NCBI GenBank assembly: GCA_902500695.1
Contig: CABVRQ010000016.1
Location: 60,270 to 70,334, forward strand
Origin: an uncultured Nitrospira sp.
GTDB taxonomy: Bacteria; Nitrospirota; Nitrospiria; Nitrospirales; UBA8639
DNA: 10,065 nucleotides
Direction: 5' to 3'
Shown here: positions 5,964-10,065 of the stretch, piece after piece
Position numbering within the stretch: position 1 is the first letter of the stretch
Layout: the number at the start of each line of letters is the position of its first letter
The notes under the pieces: model-generated
Told to the model about the DNA's origin: nothing
Databases searched by the model: none
Seen by the model: only the letters and a program-made list of their open reading frames with translations
Position numbers and translations under genes: made by a program

Positions 5964-6042
5964 CTCTCAATTCACAATTTTTCACAGGACTCTTTTTTTC
6001 AATTGTCCATTTTGAATGGACCACTTCGGCATCGGTCGACGG

Positions 6043-6672
6043 TTAGGATGAATAAAATGATGGAGGCTTTTGGGTTGGGACGACGGCGGAATGGGTTTGC
6101 GCAGTGGCTGTTTGGATATCCCTGACGTATCGAGTTAACGATTCATGAATGACAGGGAAGGCTAGATGCTCCCACGGGATGTCGGCTAAGGTGACCAGTT
6201 GGACGTCTAGGCTTTCCGGGCCGGGTTTAAAGTTCAGGTTTTGCAGATGTGCCCGGTAGACCACGTAGACTTGAGACACATGTGGAAGGCTAAAAATACC
6301 AAGTAAGCTATGAATGTTGATTTCCGCGTGCGCTTCCTCCAGTGTTTCCCGGGCTGCCGCATCTTCGGTGCTCTCACCTAATTCCATAAATCCAGCCGGA
6401 AAGGTCCAGAGTCCTAATCGTGGCTCGATGGCCCGTCGGCATAAGAGAATTTTATCTTCCCATTCGGGAATACTGCCCGCCACGATTTTGGGGTTTTCAT
6501 AGTGGATGATATGGCAGGATGGACAGACGGCTCTGAGAAGGGTTTCGCCTGAAGGAATTTTTTCTTCAACGACGGATCCGCATTGAGCACAGTATTTGAT
6601 GTTGTTGGGCAAGGTGATAGAACTGAATTTAGATGAACAAGTCGTTGAGCGAGATGCTTGAGGGTGTTTCAC
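6043..6672 (-). CDS. Zinc-ribbon Nudix hydrolase
   Basis: The 209-residue product likely cleaves a nucleoside-diphosphate-linked substrate such as an ADP-sugar or NADH. A zinc ribbon at residues 28-53 (Cys28-x2-Cys31 in YCAQCG and Cys50-x2-Cys53 in CPSCH) is followed by the HYENPKIV strand that commonly links ribbon and Nudix fold. The Nudix box runs from Gly94: GFMELGE, then seven residues, then RETLEE, with the metal-binding glutamates Glu109, Glu112 and Glu113. The usual Gly near the end of the box is His115 (EEAHAEI); related zinc-ribbon Nudix proteins often carry Asn there, so activity is not excluded. The SQPWW signature of NudC is absent, so NADH pyrophosphatase should not be assumed. 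The GTG 6672 start adds about 25 unremarkable residues before the ribbon; a TTG at residue 21 (LPNNIKYC) is a possible true start. It is divergent from ettA. Confidence 0.88.
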   Translation of the reverse strand: MKHPQASRSTTCSSKFSSITLPNNIKYCAQCGSVVEEKIPSGETLLRAVCPSCHIIHYENPKIVAGSIPEWEDKILLCRRAIEPRLGLWTFPAGFMELGESTEDAAARETLEEAHAEINIHSLLGIFSLPHVSQVYVVYRAHLQNLNFKPGPESLDVQLVTLADIPWEHLAFPVIHESLTRYVRDIQTATAQTHSAVVPTQKPPSFYSS

Positions 6673-6914
6673 AATCTGAAAGACCTGGGTTGTGTGGGCC
6701 TTTCTTTATCATACTCTGTCTCGCCTGTAATTCAATGCCGTGCTTTATAGCATGCACCCTATCCTTTATGGGGAGCATATCCCAGTCACGGTTTGAAGGG
6801 AAGAGGCTCATTTGCCAGCCTGGATTGTGAATCCTCGTATTCCTTTGGTAAGGTTGGCATCTGCATGTGTCTTCTTGCAACCCTGACAAATCTTGGATCG
6901 TGTAAGAACTGATT

Positions 6915-6918
6915 GGAG
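6915..6918 (+). promoter_or_regulatory. Ribosome binding site fixing the ettA start
   Basis: GGAG lies 8 nt before the ATG at 6927. This spacing supports ATG 6927 over the GTG at 6918, which overlaps the Shine-Dalgarno sequence itself and would add only three residues. Confidence 0.65.
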
Positions 6919-6926
6919 TGAATGGC

Positions 6927-8612
6927 ATGAGTACGAATGATCGGCAAATTATTTTTTCCTTGGTGGGTGTGGGGCGCATTCATCCCCCGAAAAAACAGGT
7001 TTTGAAGGATATCTACCTCTCATTTTTTTACGGGGCCAAAATCGGGGTTTTGGGACTGAATGGATCGGGAAAGAGTACGCTTCTCAGGATTATTGCCGGG
7101 CTGGATACCAATTATATCGGGAAAATTACCCTCTCGAAGGGATATTCCATAGGCATGTTTGAACAGGAGCCGTATTTGGAGCCTGGAAAAACAGTGAAGG
7201 AAGTCGTTGAAGAAGGGCGGGCGGAGGTTGCCAAACTGCTCCGAGATTACGAAGAGATCAGTCAAGCCTTTTCTGGAAATGTGAGTCCTGAGGAGATGGA
7301 AAAATTACTTGAGCGGCAGGGGAGACTGCAAGAGCAAATCGAGGCGGTTAATGGGTGGGAATTGGAGCATCAATTGGAGATCGCCATGGATGCCCTCCGC
7401 TGTCCACCACCGGATACTAAAGTTGACCTCTTGTCCGGCGGCGAACGGCGGAGGGTGGCTTTGTGTCGATTACTGATCCAAGAACCCGATATCCTGCTGC
7501 TTGACGAGCCCACAAATCATTTAGATGCGGAGACGGTGGGGTGGTTGGAGCAGCACCTTCAGGAATATAAGGGCACTGTGATTGCGGTGACCCATGACCG
7601 GTATTTTTTAGATAATGTGGCTGGTTGGATTCTGGAATTGGACCGTGGGCAAGGAATTCCTTTCCAAGGCAACTATTCTTCATGGTTAGAGCAGAAACAG
7701 GCGAGACTGGCGCAGGAAGAAAAGTCCGAGTCGAAACGACAGAAAACCCTGGAGCGGGAACTGGAGTGGATTCGCATGTCTCCCAAAGGCCGTCAGGCTA
7801 AAGGGAAAGCCCGCGTGACGAAGTATGAACAATTAGTGAGTGAAGAGCAGAGCCAACAAACTGACGATTTGGAGATTTATATTCCTTCCGGCCCACGACT
7901 TGGCGATGTCGTGGTGGAAGCCTCCAACCTCTCAAAGAGTTATGGGGATTGTCTGCTGTTTGATAATCTCTCGTTTTCTTTGCCCAAAGGCGGCATCGTT
8001 GGTGTGATTGGGCCAAATGGGGCGGGAAAGTCCACTCTGTTTAAAATTATTGCGGGGTTGATTAAGGTGGATACGGGCGATCTCATTCTTGGTGAAACGG
8101 TTACACTGGGCTATGTCGATCAGAATCGCGAAATTGATGGCAATCTGAATGTCTGGGAATGTATTTCTGATGGAAAAGAAACCGTCGCCTTAGGGAAAAT
8201 GGAAGTGAATTCGCGTGGCTATGTGTCACGGTTTAATTTTTCTGGTTCTGATCAACAAAAAATGGTGAAGGATTTATCCGGTGGAGAACGTAACCGGGTG
8301 CATTTAGCCCGCACCCTGAAAGAGGGTGCGAACCTGTTATTACTGGATGAGCCGACAAATGATCTGGATGTCAACACTCTGCGGGCGTTAGAAGAGGGCT
8401 TGAATCATTTCGGCGGGTGTGCGGTGATCAGCAGTCATGATCGATGGTTTCTGGATCGTGTGGCCACCCATATCTTAGCCTTTGAAGGGAACAGCCAGGT
8501 AAGTTGGTATGAAGGCAATTACAGTGAATATGAGGCTAATCGCAAAAAGCGACTGGGGAAGGCTGCTGAACGTCCCCATCAAATTCGATACAGAAAACTG
8601 ACCAAATCCTGA
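6927..8612 (+). CDS. ettA: Energy-dependent translational throttle protein EttA (ABC-F ATPase)
   Basis: This 561-residue ABC-F protein binds the ribosomal E site and gates translation according to the ATP/ADP ratio; E. coli EttA is about 555 residues. Two ABC domains are complete. The first has Walker A GLNGSGKST (residues 43-51), signature LSGGERRRVALCRLL (from about 169), Walker B ILLLDEPTNHLD (about 189) and switch VTHDRYF. The second has GPNGAGKST (from 362), LSGGERNRVHLARTL (from about 450), LLLLDEPTNDLD (about 471) and SSHDRWF. Between them, the linker residues SPKGRQAKGKARVTKYEQL (about 285-303) are the EttA-type P-site tRNA interaction motif, which distinguishes it from Uup, YheS and antibiotic-resistance ABC-Fs. 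There are no membrane segments, as expected. The two downstream genes are tightly packed and probably co-transcribed. Confidence 0.95.
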   Translation: MSTNDRQIIFSLVGVGRIHPPKKQVLKDIYLSFFYGAKIGVLGLNGSGKSTLLRIIAGLDTNYIGKITLSKGYSIGMFEQEPYLEPGKTVKEVVEEGRAEVAKLLRDYEEISQAFSGNVSPEEMEKLLERQGRLQEQIEAVNGWELEHQLEIAMDALRCPPPDTKVDLLSGGERRRVALCRLLIQEPDILLLDEPTNHLDAETVGWLEQHLQEYKGTVIAVTHDRYFLDNVAGWILELDRGQGIPFQGNYSSWLEQKQARLAQEEKSESKRQKTLERELEWIRMSPKGRQAKGKARVTKYEQLVSEEQSQQTDDLEIYIPSGPRLGDVVVEASNLSKSYGDCLLFDNLSFSLPKGGIVGVIGPNGAGKSTLFKIIAGLIKVDTGDLILGETVTLGYVDQNREIDGNLNVWECISDGKETVALGKMEVNSRGYVSRFNFSGSDQQKMVKDLSGGERNRVHLARTLKEGANLLLLDEPTNDLDVNTLRALEEGLNHFGGCAVISSHDRWFLDRVATHILAFEGNSQVSWYEGNYSEYEANRKKRLGKAAERPHQIRYRKLTKS

Positions 8613-8616
8613 TGGA

Positions 8617-8889
8617 TTGAGGATGCCAAAAGAGCCTGTCAATATGCCATCTTCCTCAGAGAAGGCTCCTCCTGTTTCAAGATCGAGCGGGAAACGTAGT
8701 TCCGTCATGATTGCCAGGGTCATAGGCATTCTGTTTGTTGCGGTAGGGTTTATGCTGGGTATTCATGGATTAGAACACCCTGGCACTCCTATGCTTCCGA
8801 CCGCCTTAGGAATGATTGCGACAGGCTTAGTCGCACAAGTGTTCGCTTTAGTGAAGGCCTGTTTTGTGGGTTCACAAGGCAAGGGGTGA
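8617..8889 (+). CDS. Small two-helix membrane protein, function unknown
   Basis: Up to 90 residues: a polar, Ser/Pro/Lys-rich N-terminal segment (about 30 residues), then two hydrophobic segments (VMIARVIGILFVAVGFMLGI and PMLPTALGMIATGLVAQVFA) joined by a short HGLEHPGT loop, and a basic C terminus. I do not recognise a family. The start is unclear: TTG 8617, ATG 8623 and ATG 8644 are all in frame and none has a well-spaced ribosome binding site. It begins 4-31 bp after the ettA stop and its stop codon overlaps the start of the lipoprotein gene, so it looks like the middle gene of an ettA operon, with translational coupling to the next gene. Confidence 0.6.
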   Translation: MRMPKEPVNMPSSSEKAPPVSRSSGKRSSVMIARVIGILFVAVGFMLGIHGLEHPGTPMLPTALGMIATGLVAQVFALVKACFVGSQGKG

Positions 8890-9341
8890 TGGCTGGATCA
8901 TCTGGCGGTGTGACGCCTCATCGTTTTGTTGTGAACCTATTAAATTCATGTGTGGTCCTCATGCTCTGTCTCGGACTTGTTTCCTGTTCTCACTGGCGTG
9001 ATAGCTATTTCGACGATGGCTTGGGGGTATTAACACAGTCGGATATTAAAGCGAGGTTGGGGAAACCTCATATGGTCAAAGATCCCTTGCTTTCGGACGA
9101 GACCACCTGGACATACAGGTTTGCCATGTCTGAAAGTGAATTGGATCCGTCAGGAGTGAAATCTTTGGGAAAGCAGGCTGGAAGCCTGATGGGTGGGGCT
9201 CAAGGTGGCCCACGGGAAAAAGTATTTTGTTTTATGTATATTTTGACTTTTGATAAAGAGGGCATCTTGCGTCATTGGGAGAGGGATATCTGCCCAATTC
9301 CCCAACCCCCCGACCCGTTTCAACGCGGACTTTCAGGCTAG
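8886..9341 (+). CDS. Putative outer-membrane lipoprotein, BamE/SmpA-like
   Basis: The product has 151 residues from GTG 8886; ATG 8889 and GTG 8910 are alternatives, the last giving a more typical signal peptide. The N terminus is a lipoprotein signal: a hydrophobic run followed by the lipobox LVSC with the lipidated cysteine at residue 34. Ser at position +2 favours outer-membrane sorting. The mature part, LTQSDIKARLGKPHMVKDPL, then TTWTYRF and later YILTFDKEGIL, follows the pattern of BamE/SmpA (a helix with LGxP, a W-Y/F-F strand, and an LTFD/N-G-x-L strand). BamE itself is a small subunit of the beta-barrel assembly machine. An insert of about 30 residues (residues 85-115) with a Gly-rich stretch separates the strands, so it is a relative rather than clear BamE. 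The start overlaps the stop of the preceding gene. Confidence 0.6.
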   Translation: MMAGSSGGVTPHRFVVNLLNSCVVLMLCLGLVSCSHWRDSYFDDGLGVLTQSDIKARLGKPHMVKDPLLSDETTWTYRFAMSESELDPSGVKSLGKQAGSLMGGAQGGPREKVFCFMYILTFDKEGILRHWERDICPIPQPPDPFQRGLSG

Positions 9342-9374
9342 GCGGGGTTCATCACACGGAAGTGAGCAATTAAT

Positions 9375-9401
9375 CATCACGGTGGTGATGTGATTTCTTT
9401 T
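9375..9401 (+). terminator. Candidate intrinsic terminator after the lipoprotein gene
   Basis: CATCAC (9375-9380) pairs with GTGATG (9385-9390) around a GGTG loop, followed within three bases by a T-rich tract (TTTCTTTT). It lies about 35 bp after the lipoprotein stop and before the next gene, where the ettA-lipoprotein unit would be expected to end. The 6-bp stem is weak. Confidence 0.4.
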
Positions 9402-9427
9402 ACAAGAGAATTGATGGGATTAATCGC

Positions 9428-9772
9428 ATGAGCGTGCATAAAAGCGGGGCGTTTCTTCAGCAATGTTTCTCCGTACACCCGCTGTGTTTGAACGTTAAAC
9501 TTGTTTCTCCCCCGCACATTGTTGGGGTGCTTTGTACGAATTGTCTGATGCGCCACCGTTTAACACTTCCCGACGATTCGGGTTCATCAGAAGAGACTAC
9601 CGGAATCGATAGCCATGAACTGCTTCGGCTTCAAGAATGTGTTCAGAACCATCCCAAAGATGTCCGGGTTAGCTTAGTCCATATCGAACAGTCTGCCGTA
9701 GAATTCAGATGTGGATCCTGTCATCGCAGCTATGAGTTGGAAGTGGCCCTATTTGAGACCCATCAATCCTGA
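9428..9772 (+). CDS. Small double-CxxC, probably zinc-binding protein of unknown function
   Basis: The 114-residue product has two CxxC pairs, Cys36-x2-Cys39 (VLCTNCL) and Cys95-x2-Cys98 (RCGSCHR), which could jointly hold one zinc ion. They flank an acidic, Ser/Thr-rich segment (residues 49-66) and a helical stretch. The segment before the second pair (VRVSLVHIEQSAVEFRCGSC) and after it (SYELEVALFE) reads as a beta hairpin around a zinc knuckle. There is no signal peptide or membrane segment, so it is probably cytoplasmic. I do not recognise a family; a nucleic-acid- or protein-binding zinc ribbon is possible. The ATG at 9428 has only a weak upstream GGGA as ribosome binding site, and the preceding hairpin suggests its own promoter. 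Confidence 0.6.
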   Translation: MSVHKSGAFLQQCFSVHPLCLNVKLVSPPHIVGVLCTNCLMRHRLTLPDDSGSSEETTGIDSHELLRLQECVQNHPKDVRVSLVHIEQSAVEFRCGSCHRSYELEVALFETHQS

Positions 9773-10065
9773 CTGATCTTTTTCTACAATCCGTTCGCGT
9801 CCATTTTCAACTTCATTTTGTTAGCCCACCGCTGTTTTCCTTTGAGGAGTGCCTTCTGAGAAAGGTCGAAGGGAAGCGAATCCTCATGGGGGTATTCAAC
9901 ATAACTGTCTGTGCCCTCCTCCCCTCGCGCGCAATTCCGGAGACACATGTCCTTGTGACTTTTTGTCGTCTCAGGACGTTTGCCATTCTGACCGTAGACC
10001 TCATCCTTGCAAAGTCGTGGCCTATGGGAAATAAGGCATCAGGATCCATGAGACAGACTAAATAG
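9773..10065. other. Terminal spacer without a supported gene
   Basis: Short frames exist on both strands, including one on the plus strand from ATG 9886 that ends at a TAG on the last base of the window (59 residues). None shows a ribosome binding site, a recognisable motif or convincing composition. I see no repeat or RNA gene here. Confidence 0.4.

Noticed and set aside
6005..6021. 7-bp hairpin (GTCCATT/AATGGAC) as a Nudix terminator
   Set aside because: On the minus strand it is followed by an A-rich tract, and on the plus strand no T tract follows, so it does not fit an intrinsic terminator.
5702..6046. 114-residue plus-strand frame in the palindrome block
   Set aside because: It is made of palindromic repeat sequence and runs into the end of the Nudix gene; the ERSELARPP-type translation is typical of spurious repeat-derived predictions.
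6875..6906. TTGCAA ... TGTAAG as a sigma-70 promoter for ettA
   Set aside because: The spacing is 20 bp and the -10 match is poor.
6629..6979. 116-residue minus-strand frame between the Nudix gene and ettA
   Set aside because: It overlaps the starts of both well-supported genes and has no recognisable motif.
9813..10065. Overlapping short frames on both strands at the window end, including one ending on the last base
   Set aside because: There is no ribosome binding site, motif or homologous feature; the opposing frames look equally random.
1..10065. CRISPR array, tRNA or rRNA gene
   Set aside because: I looked for regularly spaced direct repeats and for cloverleaf or rRNA-like conserved segments and saw none.

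Overview
The window looks like a bacterial chromosome segment of moderate GC content, probably from a Gram-negative because it encodes a BamE-like outer-membrane lipoprotein. Nitrospirota is my best guess from the general look of the proteins and the sigma-54-type promoter, but this is weak inference; nothing here is diagnostic. No rRNA, tRNA or CRISPR array is visible.

Left part (1-2764). The window opens inside the C-terminal part of a BrxD-like (DUF2791) ATPase, the kind found in BREX/Pgl-type phage-defence clusters; the rest of any such cluster would lie to the left of base 1. Two hairpins follow its stop codon. Next comes a 12-helix MATE/MOP-like membrane protein. A gene-poor spacer of about 470 bp then holds a 162-bp foldback element with 20-bp terminal inverted repeats (MITE-like), followed by an AT-rich tract carrying a near-consensus sigma-54 promoter.

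Middle (2765-6042). The sigma-54 site lies 70-100 bp upstream of a small stand-alone receiver protein that keeps the phosphorylation residues but has a degenerate middle. An XRE-like HTH gene (minus strand) and an O6-alkylguanine-DNA alkyltransferase gene (plus strand) are divergent, about 90 bp apart. A minus-strand membrane-protein gene follows, split into two overlapping reading frames. The junction is exactly an A AAA AAG slippery heptamer followed by a strong hairpin, so it is either a programmed -1 frameshift or a homopolymer indel. Upstream of that gene, a GC-rich block of nested palindromes (about 5559-5906) looks like a dispersed repeat mosaic rather than coding DNA.

Right part (6043-10065). 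A zinc-ribbon Nudix hydrolase (minus strand) diverges from ettA, the ABC-F translation factor. Closely packed behind ettA are a two-helix membrane protein and a BamE/SmpA-like lipoprotein, likely one transcription unit that ends at a hairpin plus T-rich tract. A 114-residue protein with two CxxC motifs follows. The last 290 bp hold no gene I can support.

The genes do not form one pathway. The window mixes housekeeping genes (ettA, ogt, Nudix, lipoprotein) with an accessory edge (defence ATPase, foldback element, palindrome block). The items most worth following up are the frameshift site, the sigma-54-driven receiver and the foldback element.
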